A DNA stretch of 15,674 nucleotides from Actinomycetota bacterium (GTDB lineage Bacteria; Actinomycetota; Actinomycetes; Actinomycetales; Microbacteriaceae). How positions within the stretch are numbered: position 1 is the first letter of the stretch; each line of letters starts with the position of its first letter. A program made the position numbers and the translations under genes. This document shows, piece by piece, positions 1-6,910 of this stretch. Where the stretch lies: the NCBI GenBank assembly GCA_009703445.1, contig WLGA01000012.1, positions 1 through 15,674 on the forward strand, in the 5' to 3' direction. Under the pieces are notes generated by a model that was not told the origin of the DNA, ran no database searches, and saw nothing but the letters and a program-made list of their open reading frames with translations.

Positions 1-1424
1 CAGTGGATCGTGCCGCGAAGCTCACCCTCGATCAGGGTGCGAATAATCTGTGTGCCAAGCCCGGCGCCAACTTTGCCATCGGTCAGACCCTTGCCGTTAT
101 CCGAAACGGTGATCAGCAGCTGCTTCTGCTTGCGCTCGGCGTTTACGGCCACAACGCCGCTGCGGTCGGCCAGCCCGTGTTCAACGGCATTCGTGACAAT
201 CTCGGTCAAGGCAACCGCGAGCGGAGTCGCCATGTCGCTCTTGAGCTGGCCAAAACGGCCATCGATCAGAGTTCGCACCGAGGTGTTCATGCTCGAAGCA
301 ACCTCGCTGGCCAACATCAGAACTCGGTCGAACACCTCGTCGAAGTTCACATCCTGGTTCAGGCCCTCAGACAAGGTGTCGTGCACGAGCGCAATCGCAG
401 CCACACGTCGCATTGCCTGATTTAGCGACTCTTTGACTTCATCGCTGCCGCTTCGGCGGGCCTGGATGCGAAGCAAGCTTGCCACAGTCTGAAGATTGTT
501 CTTCACACGGTGGTGAATTTCACGGATGGTGGCATCCTTGGTGATCAATTCGCGCTCTTGGCGGCGCAGTTCGGTCACATCGCGGCACAAAACAATGGCA
601 CCGGTGCGCTGGCCGCCCTGCCTAAGCGGAATCGAGCGAACAGTCAGTGTGATGTTTGCCGACTCCATGTCGGTGCGCCAAGGTGCACGTCCGCTTAGAA
701 CTAGCGGAAGTGATTCATCCACGTTCATTTTGGTCTTCAAAACCGGGGCGGATGCCGCGGCCAAGGTCTGACCTTCGAGCTCCCCCTTGATTCCAAGGCG
801 GTTGAACGCAGAAAGGCCGTTAGGGCTCGCGAACTCGACGACACCGTCAACATCCAGACGAAGCAAACCGTCATTGGCACGAGGAGCTCCGCGGCGAGGG
901 CCGGTCTGATTAGCAAAGTCGGGGTATGCCCCGTCGGCCATCATGTCTAGCAAGTAGTTTCCGCAGCTCAAGTAGTTCAGCTGAAGCTTGTTGGGTGCCT
1001 TTGCCTCGGCGAGGTTGGTGTGTCGAGTGACGACCGCGATTGGCTTCTCGGTGACTTCCTCAGACTTGCTGGAGACTCGACGGCGAATAGGAATCGCACT
1101 GAAGCGGGTGAGCAAGCCATCGTAGGTGTCTGGGGCTCCTAGGTGCTGCGAGAGACCTGAGGTGAACGCCTTGGTGACCGTGCCAGACCACTCCTTGCGG
1201 ATTGGCTCACCAGCGATGTCGCGAAAGAATATGGTCGCAGCACTGGATGGACGCGCGTGGCCCGCGGCAACGAAAGAACCTTCACTGGTTGGAATCCAAA
1301 GAACCAGGTCGGCGAACACTAGGTCGGCAACCAACTGCCAGTCAGAAAGCAGCAGGTGAAGCCACTCGATATCGGCGTTGCTCGCCTTACCGTGCTTCTT
1401 GAAGAGATCGCTTAGTGATGACAC
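1..1424 (-). CDS. pdtaS: PdtaS-type cytosolic sensor histidine kinase (C-terminus cut by window edge)
   Basis: Two-component sensor kinase whose family partner is the ANTAR RNA-binding regulator PdtaR, which is not in this window. Reading the minus strand from a GTG at 1424 gives 474 codons open to the window edge. There is no signal peptide or membrane segment, so it is cytosolic. Residues about 1-150 form the GAF-like sensor region typical of PdtaS, and about 178-290 a PAS-like domain. A HisKA_2 box IHHRVKNNLQTV carries the phospho-acceptor histidine at about residue 304. The HATPase region shows the N-box (ALTEIVTNAVEHG, Asn about 412), the G1 box DNGKG (442-446) and the G2 box GAGLG (453-457). 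Mycobacterial PdtaS is about 500 aa, so only some 20-30 residues are probably missing. The GTG lies 10 nt after the CpaE-like stop with no clear ribosome-binding site, which suggests translational coupling. The start was chosen because the N-terminus MSSLSDLF fits the family; family assignment is very secure. Confidence 0.93.
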   Translation of the reverse strand, partial: MSSLSDLFKKHGKASNADIEWLHLLLSDWQLVADLVFADLVLWIPTSEGSFVAAGHARPSSAATIFFRDIAGEPIRKEWSGTVTKAFTSGLSQHLGAPDTYDGLLTRFSAIPIRRRVSSKSEEVTEKPIAVVTRHTNLAEAKAPNKLQLNYLSCGNYLLDMMADGAYPDFANQTGPRRGAPRANDGLLRLDVDGVVEFASPNGLSAFNRLGIKGELEGQTLAAASAPVLKTKMNVDESLPLVLSGRAPWRTDMESANITLTVRSIPLRQGGQRTGAIVLCRDVTELRRQERELITKDATIREIHHRVKNNLQTVASLLRIQARRSGSDEVKESLNQAMRRVAAIALVHDTLSEGLNQDVNFDEVFDRVLMLASEVASSMNTSVRTLIDGRFGQLKSDMATPLAVALTEIVTNAVEHGLADRSGVVAVNAERKQKQLLITVSDNGKGLTDGKVGAGLGTQIIRTLIEGELRGTIH

Positions 1425-1434
1425 GTAAATGAGT

Positions 1435-2298
1435 TTAGATGGCGCTGGCCGACTTGCGCCCATCGGCAATATCGAAATTCTTGCGGGCGAACTGCGCAAT
1501 GGCCTGCCTCGCGCCCGATGAACGTTTTAGCATCGCCAGTGGCACCATCTCCAGAACGGCCCGATCGCAGGAGGCGCGATCCTCGGGAATGAACCACTTG
1601 ACCTCAGAACGACACATTTCAAGGATGGCGTCCTCAACCTGCACCTTCGCACTCGCACCTAATGCCGTGGTCCGCAGTCGATTTGCAACCAGAATAGGAC
1701 TCCGAACCAAGCCAAATAACTGCTCGTATGCGTCGCAAAATCGTTTCACCCCAACTTGGTCCGAGTTGAATATTGCAACCGCAGTTGTGCAACTTTGGAG
1801 AGCAGTTCGTGTGGCTACATTTCTGTCGACAACCCCGCCCACTTGTTTGAGCCCAGGCTCTAGAGGTGAGGCGACATCGAGAACAACGTATTCGTAACTC
1901 TGAACTGCGGCCGCGATTAGATCACGCGTCTTCTCGGAAGTGATTTCGGGCCATCGCGACTCAGACCCAAGCCCGGTTAGGACCGATAGCGTGCCTTTTC
2001 CCGCCTCGTGGGCAATCGATAAACGCAAAAATTGTTCACCGTCTAACCTGCCTTGTCCGACCAATCGAGCTGCGGCAGCCAGACCGGGAGGAAGTTGATG
2101 GATGCCCAAGAATGTTCCGATGCTTGGCGAATGTGTGTCCAAATCAATCAACAGCACCTTTCGGCCCGATAAAGCTAGCTCGCATGCAAGGTTGAGAGCA
2201 AAAGTTGATTTGCCTGGCGACCCAGTTGGCCCCCAAACACAGATTGAACCGCCAGAAACCCGTGCACCAATCGTTTTTCGCCTGAACAGGTCAATCAT
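1435..2298 (-). CDS. CpaE/ParA-like P-loop ATPase (tad-pilus-assembly type), orphan
   Basis: Deviant-Walker P-loop ATPase of the MinD/ParA/CpaE class, 287 aa from the ATG at 2298. The P-loop WGPTGSPGKST spans about residues 22-32 (Lys30, Ser31). It lacks the signature lysine of canonical MinD/ParA, because the equivalent position is Thr25. The Walker A' strand KVLLIDLDTHSPS lies at 47-59 (Asp52, Asp54), and a Walker-B-like strand YVVLDVAS lies around 137-144. The LTGLGSESRWPEI block near 108-119 resembles actinobacterial CpaE-like proteins as I recall them. In tad systems CpaE localises or organises the pilus assembly machine; its job here is unknown. The gene overlaps the upstream SAF gene by 8 nt, which implies translational coupling, and pdtaS follows 10 nt downstream. 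A TTG at 2304 is an alternative start, 5 nt after GAAGAG. The ATPase class is secure; the cellular role is inferred. Confidence 0.82.
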   Translation of the reverse strand: MIDLFRRKTIGARVSGGSICVWGPTGSPGKSTFALNLACELALSGRKVLLIDLDTHSPSIGTFLGIHQLPPGLAAAARLVGQGRLDGEQFLRLSIAHEAGKGTLSVLTGLGSESRWPEITSEKTRDLIAAAVQSYEYVVLDVASPLEPGLKQVGGVVDRNVATRTALQSCTTAVAIFNSDQVGVKRFCDAYEQLFGLVRSPILVANRLRTTALGASAKVQVEDAILEMCRSEVKWFIPEDRASCDRAVLEMVPLAMLKRSSGARQAIAQFARKNFDIADGRKSASAI

Positions 2299-2914
2299 TC
2301 CCAAGATTTCTCTTCAAGATCATCGACAAGGCATCTTTCGACGCCACCGCATCCAAGATTGGGCTAACTGATTCGACGGGAACGAGAACCTGCACCCGAG
2401 GCTGCTGATCAGCCATGACACCCGAGGCCTCAGCTACATCGACAATCTCGGCGTCCAGCACCAATGTCATCGGAGCGGCAAACGAACCACCCTCCTGCGC
2501 CTCAGAAACCCAGATGTCGACGAAATCACCGACGCCTACTCCTCGCGGTAGAGGCATGGTCGATGTAATCACAACGGGCTGCCGGGCATCAATGATCGCC
2601 GAGGCAACAGACCCCAAAGCCACAAGTTGACCAACTTCCATGGTGTTGAGCAGGTAGTTGCCAGGCTCCAAATCTCCCGGCCTCAAGTAGAGGCGCGCCG
2701 ATTCACCGAGGTTCATCCTGATCACTCGGAAACTACTCTCCGTGATTATGGAGCCACTTGAAGCCGGCTTTGCCGCTACGAGAAATTCTTCGGTGCGATT
2801 GTTTGCATCGATGATTAGCCAGACTCCCGCCACAGAGATTGCTATCAGCAGCAACCCAAGAATCATGTTTCTTCTCGATTTATTGTGTTGCGCACCCAGT
2901 CGCTTCATTTTCAT
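2291..2914 (-). CDS. Membrane-anchored SAF-domain protein, CpaB/RcpC-like
   Basis: A 207-aa protein with a short basic N-terminus (about residues 1-16, rich in Lys and Arg), one hydrophobic segment at about 17-35, and an extracytoplasmic remainder. After the membrane segment comes a SAF-like region. It contains the VAAKPASSGSIIT stretch at about 46-58 and a NTMEVGQLVALGSVAS-type segment, which together resemble the CpaB/FlgA beta-clip fold. A C-terminal part PLPRGVGVGDFVDIWVS resembles the RcpC/CpaB domain. CpaB proteins belong to Flp/tad pilus machines, where they are thought to sit in the periplasm next to the secretin. In a monoderm actinobacterium they must act differently. It lies 27 nt downstream of the unknown gene and overlaps the CpaE-like gene. 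I see no strong ribosome-binding site before the ATG at 2914; the ATG two codons later is an alternative. The SAF call is good, the pilus link is inference. Confidence 0.78.
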   Translation of the reverse strand: MKMKRLGAQHNKSRRNMILGLLLIAISVAGVWLIIDANNRTEEFLVAAKPASSGSIITESSFRVIRMNLGESARLYLRPGDLEPGNYLLNTMEVGQLVALGSVASAIIDARQPVVITSTMPLPRGVGVGDFVDIWVSEAQEGGSFAAPMTLVLDAEIVDVAEASGVMADQQPRVQVLVPVESVSPILDAVASKDALSMILKRNLGND

Positions 2915-2941
2915 GATCGCAACTGTGCATCAGGGTTTCGT

Positions 2942-3433
2942 TTAGCGGTCGAAGTTCTCCACATCGATGAATTCCAGATGCGCAACAGCCGCGAGAGGAA
3001 CCAGCTGAAAGTAATCGGGTTTTGCAGATTCCACGACGAGCGTCTGCCCGAGCACATCAAGCACGACCATTGCCCTGGGCAATTCATCATCAAATGGTTG
3101 CCACCTGACACTGAAAGGCAACGTCAACCTTTCCAAGAATTCAGAAGCAGAGACTGTCACGTACCGACTCTCTGGCACTCCCGAGTTCGGCATCTCGATA
3201 AGGGTAATTTTCAAAACAGAGACCAAACGAATCAGCCGAAACACGTTTTCACCCAACGCCATACCAGCCACGAAATCCCGGCCAAGGATGGGGGCAGCAA
3301 GCTCGGTGCTTTGACCATTTTGATGCCAAACTCGCATCAAATGACTTCGCTCGAACGCTCCCCTCTGCTGATCAGCCGCCAAATAACCGTCAAACTGCGC
3401 CTCAAGGTCTTCAAACAGGTCGTCTAGGTTCAT
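2942..3433 (-). CDS. Unrecognised 163-aa protein, first gene of the SAF/CpaE/pdtaS operon
   Basis: I do not recognise a named domain. From the ATG at 3433 the product is 163 aa, acidic at the N-terminus (MNLDDLFEDLEAQFDG, probably helical). It has no signal peptide and no convincing membrane segment, so it is likely cytosolic. The middle (about 60-85) is hydrophobic and beta-like, and the C-terminal half (about 90-163) alternates hydrophobic residues in a way that suggests an alpha/beta or beta-barrel fold. A GTG at 3451 would add six residues (VYENAG), but no ribosome-binding site supports either start. The ATG is preferred because a helical start is natural, and because a seven-codon upstream frame ends exactly over this ATG (ATGA). 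It heads the four-gene operon and faces the Rv3235-family gene across an AT-rich promoter region. Proteins of similar size seem to sit here in related Microbacteriaceae, but that is from memory. Confidence 0.75.
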   Translation of the reverse strand: MNLDDLFEDLEAQFDGYLAADQQRGAFERSHLMRVWHQNGQSTELAAPILGRDFVAGMALGENVFRLIRLVSVLKITLIEMPNSGVPESRYVTVSASEFLERLTLPFSVRWQPFDDELPRAMVVLDVLGQTLVVESAKPDYFQLVPLAAVAHLEFIDVENFDR

Positions 3434-3470
3434 CCCAGCATTTTCGTACACATATTTTTAAAAACAATGG

Positions 3471-3479
3471 TTATCCACA
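3471..3479 (+). promoter_or_regulatory. Perfect-consensus DnaA box in divergent promoter region
   Basis: The nine bases TTATCCACA match the strong DnaA box consensus exactly. A related half (GGTTAT) recurs immediately downstream at 3480-3485, giving GGTTAT-CCACA-GGTTAT. The surrounding 3451-3500 is only 28 percent GC by direct count, far below the genes on either side. It lies upstream of the candidate -35 of the Rv3235-family gene and 38 bp from the start of the opposing operon, so a bound DnaA could affect both. One box alone does not make an origin, and no dnaA, dnaN or gyrB gene is nearby. Confidence 0.5.
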
Positions 3480-3494
3480 GGTTATAAAAACCCC

Positions 3495-3523
3495 TTTACA
3501 GAGGCTCGGCGCCCTTATAGCGT
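3495..3523 (+). promoter_or_regulatory. Candidate promoter of the Rv3235-family gene
   Basis: TTTACA at 3495-3500 differs from the -35 consensus TTGACA at one position. It is followed by a 17-bp spacer and TAGCGT at 3518-3523, which fits the actinobacterial TANNNT -10 pattern. Transcription would start near 3530, leaving a leader of about 34 nt that carries the purine-rich ribosome-binding stretch before the ATG at 3564. An overlapping TATAGC is an alternative -10 with a less suitable spacer. Confidence 0.35.
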
Positions 3524-3563
3524 GAAATTCCTTCCTATTTTGGGGGAGAAAGAGCGGGGGAAC

Positions 3564-4136
3564 ATGTCGGAAAGGACACCCGAACAGGGCAACGAAGAAA
3601 ACAGAGAACCGAATGGGGTAGGTGACTCTGCAAGCGAAGCAACGGGCTCAAAAAAGATGGAATCTGAGCCAAGCGCTAATGATGGAGGGGGCTCGGGGGA
3701 AAACGATTCTCCCCCTGCCCCCATCAAGGCTCGAAAGGTTAGAAATCCGATCGAGTCTGAAGAATATTTCGGCGTTCAGTACAGCCGAACTCAAGACCTC
3801 CCCGATCCGGTGGAAAGCCTGAAGGTTTTGGCAACGGGGGTTGTTGAGGTTATTGCCGGCACCAGGCAAGTGGACCAGTTAGCAAGATGGCTCAGTGATG
3901 AGGTCTACCAACGACTGCAGTTTCGTGCGAGACGAGCCGAAGCGCAGCGCGTTGAGCAAGGAGTCAAAGCTCACTACCAAAATCTTCGCGTGGGAGGGTT
4001 GAGAACCTGCTCGCCAAGAGATGGAGTTATTGAATCCGTAGTCTTACTGAGTTCGAAATCCAGAACACGTGCCGTGACTATCCGCCTAGAGGGAATTAAC
4101 TCTCGATGGCGAGCAACATCGGTTTCGGTGCTCTAG
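3564..4136 (+). CDS. Rv3235-family protein (DUF6459-like)
   Basis: A 190-aa protein of the conserved but uncharacterised actinobacterial Rv3235 family. The first 70 or so residues are low-complexity and charged (Glu, Ser, Asn, Gly), probably disordered. The folded part starts near a DLPDPVESLKVLATGVVEVIAGTR-type helix, continues through RQVDQLARWLSDEVYQRL, and ends with a beta-rich block. That block reads LRTCSPRDGVIESVVLL, then RTRAVTIRLEG, then SRWRATSVSVL; the closing WR pattern is typical of the family. The ATG at 3564 is chosen over the GTG at 3522 because GGGGG lies 3-7 nt upstream, with a second GGGGGAGAAAGAG purine run before it, and because family N-termini are variable. It is the only plus-strand gene before 15253 and converges on secA. 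The position beside secA matches M. tuberculosis Rv3235 near Rv3240c. No function is known. Confidence 0.8.
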   Translation: MSERTPEQGNEENREPNGVGDSASEATGSKKMESEPSANDGGGSGENDSPPAPIKARKVRNPIESEEYFGVQYSRTQDLPDPVESLKVLATGVVEVIAGTRQVDQLARWLSDEVYQRLQFRARRAEAQRVEQGVKAHYQNLRVGGLRTCSPRDGVIESVVLLSSKSRTRAVTIRLEGINSRWRATSVSVL

Positions 4137-4139
4137 AAA

Positions 4140-6797
4140 CTAGCTACGGAAGAACGAGCTACCCTGGCCGCCTGACTCAGGCTTCTGAGTCGGTGCGGCT
4201 GGGGTTTCGTTTTGCGCGGCTGCTCCGTGAACCTCGGCAGAACCATCCTCAGAAGGTGAGGTGTACGTTAGCTGAGCCTGGTCAACCACAGGGGCTGGCG
4301 CAACCTCAACTTCGAGGTTGAACAAGAAACCGATTGACTCTTCCTTGATCGCACCCATCATCTGCTGGAACATGTCGTAACCCTCGCGCTGGTATTCAAC
4401 CAACGGGTCACGCTGAGCCATCGCACGAAGGCCGATGCCTTCCTTCAGGTAATCCATCTCATACAGGTGGTCGCGCCACTTGCGGTCGACTACCGAGAGA
4501 ACAACGTTTCGCTCAAGCTGACGCATGGTGTCGGTTGTAAGGGCCTCTTCGCGCTTCTCATAGGCGATGCGGGCATCGCTGGTGAGTTCGCGGGTCAGCC
4601 AAGCCTTGGTGAGCTTCGAACGGTTGCCGGCCTCGACCAAAACTTCCTGGATGGATAGGCCAACCGGGTAGATGGTGCGGAGCTCTGTCCACAGCGCTTC
4701 AAGATCCCAGTCAGAACCAGACGTGTCTGAGATGTGGCTGTCAACGATTGCGGCAATAACGTCACCCAAGAAACCTTCGGTGCGCGCCTTGATGTCGTCA
4801 CCCTCAAGGATGTGGCGACGGTCGCTGTAGATTGCCTCACGCTGACGGTTGAGCACGTCGTCATACTTGAGCACGTTCTTGCGAATCTCGGCGTTACGGC
4901 CTTCGACCTGGCTCTGAGCGCTCTGAATGGCACGGCTAACAATCTTCGACTCGATGGCGGTCTCGTCAGGCACGCCTGGACGGTTCATCAGTGCGGTAGC
5001 CGCACCCGAATTGAACAAACGCATTAGGTCGTCGGTTAGCGATAGGTAGAAACGAGATTCACCCTTGTCGCCCTGGCGACCGGTTCGACCGCGCAACTGG
5101 TTGTCGATGCGACGTGACTCGTGGCGCTCGGTGCCGAGCACGTATAGACCGCCAACCTCGAGAACCTTCTCAGCCTCGACAGCAACCTCGGCCTTGATGC
5201 GCTCGAACTCGCTCTGCCAGGCAGCCTCGTAGGCATCCGGGTTTTCTTCGGTGTTCAAACCGCGCTTGGCAAGAGCCTCAACGGTCAGGAACTCGGCGTT
5301 TCCACCGAGCATGATGTCGGTGCCTCGACCGGCCATGTTGGTTGCCACGGTCACGGCGCCGAAGCGACCGGCCTGGGCAACAATGGCTGCTTCTCGAGCG
5401 TGGTTCTTAGCGTTCAAAACCTCGTGACGCACGCCGGCCTTGGCGAGCAGACGTGAAAGGTACTCGCTCTTCTCAACGCTGGTGGTTCCGACAAGAATTG
5501 GCTGGCCAACTGCGTGACGAGCTGCGATGTCCTTGACAACCTCGTTGAACTTAACTTCTTCGTTCTTGTAGATCAGGTCAGGCTGGTCGATGCGAATTCT
5601 TGGCTTGTTGGTCGGAATTGCGACCACGCCGAGCTTGTAGGTGCTCATGAACTCGCCGGCTTCGGTCTCAGCCGTACCGGTCATACCCGAAAGCTTGTTG
5701 TAAAGGCGGAAGTAGTTCTGCAGGGTGACGGTAGCCAGGGTCTGGTTCTCAGCCTTGACGTCTACGCCTTCCTTGGCCTCAATCGCCTGGTGAATACCTT
5801 CGTTGTAGCGACGACCGGCAAGGATGCGGCCGGTGTGCTCGTCAACGATTAGGACTTCGCCATCCATGACGACGTAGTCTTTGTCGCGCTTGAACAAAGC
5901 CTTTGCGCGAATCGAGTTGTTCAGGAACGAAATCAGCGGGGTGTTCGCCGATTCGTAGAGGTTCGTGATGCCTAGGTAGTCTTCAACCTTTTCGATGCCA
6001 GGCTCAAGGATTCCGATGGTGCGCTTCTTCTCGTCAACTTCATAGTCGATGACTGGCTGAAGGCGTTCGGCGATCTTGGCGAACTCAGCGAACCAGCGGT
6101 TTGCATCGCCAGAAGAAGGGCCAGAGATGATTAGCGGGGTGCGAGCCTCATCGATAAGAATCGAGTCAACCTCATCGACGATGGCATAGAAGTGGCCGCG
6201 CTGAACTAGGTCAGCTTGGGTCCAGGTCATGTTGTCGCGCAGGTAGTCGAAGCCAAACTCGTTGTTGGTTCCGTAGGTGATGTCGGCAAGGTACTGCTCG
6301 CGACGAACCGCTGGCTCCTGGTTCGAAATGATGCAACCGGTGGTCATGCCTAGGGCGCGAAAAACGCGACCCATTAGCTCACTCTGGTAACCGGCGAGGA
6401 AGTCGTTTACGGTGACCACGTGAACACCGCGGCCGGCAATAGCGTTTAGGTAGGCAGGGAGGGTCGCCACAAGGGTCTTACCTTCACCGGTTCCCATCTC
6501 GGCGATGTTGCCTAGGTGAAGTGCTGCTCCACCCATCAGCTGAACATCGAACGGGCGCATGCCCAGGGTTCGCTTTGCAGCTTCGCGCACAGCAGCAAAA
6601 GCTTCAGGAAGCATGTCATCGAGGCTCTCGCCGGCGGCGTAACGCTCACGCAAGACAACGGTTTCGTTCTGAAGTTCTTCATCGCTCAGAGCGGTGAAGT
6701 TGACTTCGAGTGCGTTGATGGCGTCGGCATAATTGCGAAGCTTCGCAAGGATTCTGCCCTCGCCTGCGCGCAGTAGTTTGTCGATGATGTTAGCCAA
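4140..6797 (-). CDS. secA: SecA preprotein translocase ATPase (SecA1)
   Basis: Cytosolic motor ATPase that pushes unfolded preproteins through the SecYEG channel. It has 885 aa from a TTG at 6797. Visible landmarks are the N-terminal [14 protein letters not shown] helix, Walker A GTGEGKT at about 102-108, the DEAD-like [12 protein letters not shown] at about 208-219, and [15 protein letters not shown]. Further on come the preprotein cross-linking region, [39 protein letters not shown], the helical scaffold, and a Pro/Ala/Gln-rich tail. The tail has no cysteines, so the C-terminal zinc finger of some SecA proteins is absent, as is common in actinobacteria. The TTG at 6797 is preferred over one at 6854: GGAG sits 7 nt upstream, the product then begins [15 protein letters not shown] like its relatives, and the upstream option lies inside a terminator-like hairpin. 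It is the last gene of the mtrA-to-secA block and converges on the Rv3235-family gene with a 3-nt gap. Confidence 0.97.
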   Translation of the reverse strand: MANIIDKLLRAGEGRILAKLRNYADAINALEVNFTALSDEELQNETVVLRERYAAGESLDDMLPEAFAAVREAAKRTLGMRPFDVQLMGGAALHLGNIAEMGTGEGKTLVATLPAYLNAIAGRGVHVVTVNDFLAGYQSELMGRVFRALGMTTGCIISNQEPAVRREQYLADITYGTNNEFGFDYLRDNMTWTQADLVQRGHFYAIVDEVDSILIDEARTPLIISGPSSGDANRWFAEFAKIAERLQPVIDYEVDEKKRTIGILEPGIEKVEDYLGITNLYESANTPLISFLNNSIRAKALFKRDKDYVVMDGEVLIVDEHTGRILAGRRYNEGIHQAIEAKEGVDVKAENQTLATVTLQNYFRLYNKLSGMTGTAETEAGEFMSTYKLGVVAIPTNKPRIRIDQPDLIYKNEEVKFNEVVKDIAARHAVGQPILVGTTSVEKSEYLSRLLAKAGVRHEVLNAKNHAREAAIVAQAGRFGAVTVATNMAGRGTDIMLGGNAEFLTVEALAKRGLNTEENPDAYEAAWQSEFERIKAEVAVEAEKVLEVGGLYVLGTERHESRRIDNQLRGRTGRQGDKGESRFYLSLTDDLMRLFNSGAATALMNRPGVPDETAIESKIVSRAIQSAQSQVEGRNAEIRKNVLKYDDVLNRQREAIYSDRRHILEGDDIKARTEGFLGDVIAAIVDSHISDTSGSDWDLEALWTELRTIYPVGLSIQEVLVEAGNRSKLTKAWLTRELTSDARIAYEKREEALTTDTMRQLERNVVLSVVDRKWRDHLYEMDYLKEGIGLRAMAQRDPLVEYQREGYDMFQQMMGAIKEESIGFLFNLEVEVAPAPVVDQAQLTYTSPSEDGSAEVHGAAAQNETPAAPTQKPESGGQGSSFFRS
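4172..4193 (+). terminator. Candidate intrinsic terminator of the Rv3235-family gene, inside the secA 3' end
   Basis: GACTCAG (4174-4180), loop GCTT and CTGAGTC (4185-4191) form a perfect 7-bp stem. A U-G pair and a C-G pair extend it to 9 bp. It starts 36 nt after the stop codon of the plus-strand gene, and a T-rich stretch (GGGGTTTCGTTTT) begins about 9 nt after the stem. The same bases encode the disordered C-terminal tail of SecA, where sequence constraint is low. The U tract is not adjacent, so the call is tentative. Confidence 0.3.
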
Positions 6798-6804
6798 GAT
6801 TTTG

Positions 6805-6808
6805 CTCC
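6805..6808 (-). promoter_or_regulatory. secA ribosome-binding site (decides a TTG start)
   Basis: GGAG on the minus strand lies 7 nt before the TTG at 6797-6795, a good spacing. The frame remains open upstream to a second TTG at 6854, which has no such site, so this motif settles the start. Confidence 0.65.
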
Positions 6809-6846
6809 AAACCGGTTGTGTTGGTCTACCTCCAATCTTAGACGAA

Positions 6847-6873
6847 GGGCCCAACCGGATAACGGCTGAGCCC
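6847..6873 (-). terminator. Terminator-like hairpin between hpf and secA
   Basis: Read on the minus strand, GGGCTCAGCCG (6873-6863), loop TTATC and CGGTTGGGCCC (6857-6847) form an 11-bp stem with two G-U pairs. It starts 37 nt after the hpf stop and ends 50 nt before the secA start. The tail TTCGTCT is only weakly U-rich, so it may be a partial terminator or attenuator that lowers read-through into secA, or a 3' stabilising structure for the hpf message. Confidence 0.5.
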
Positions 6874-6910
6874 CTCGTTCGCTGATAGGCGAATCTCTAG
6901 ATTTAGCGGT

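Noticed and set aside
3..425. Long plus-strand open frames at the window start
   Set aside because: They are antisense to the HisKA_2 and HATPase region of pdtaS, whose conserved boxes read clearly on the minus strand; the plus-strand frames show no family resemblance.
3451..3500. Replication origin
   Set aside because: Only one full DnaA box and no dnaA, dnaN, recF or gyr genes nearby; the surrounding secA/mtrAB synteny is not origin-proximal evidence.
4301..4320. Perfect 7-bp inverted repeat CAACCTC / GAGGTTG inside secA
   Set aside because: It falls in conserved coding sequence (the FNLEVEVAP region) and is explained by Leu-Glu-Val-Glu-Val codons; it lies about 165 nt past the plus-strand stop with no following T run.
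6798..6854. N-terminal extension of SecA from the TTG at 6854
   Set aside because: It overlaps a terminator-like hairpin, has no ribosome-binding site, and adds residues unlike other SecA proteins.
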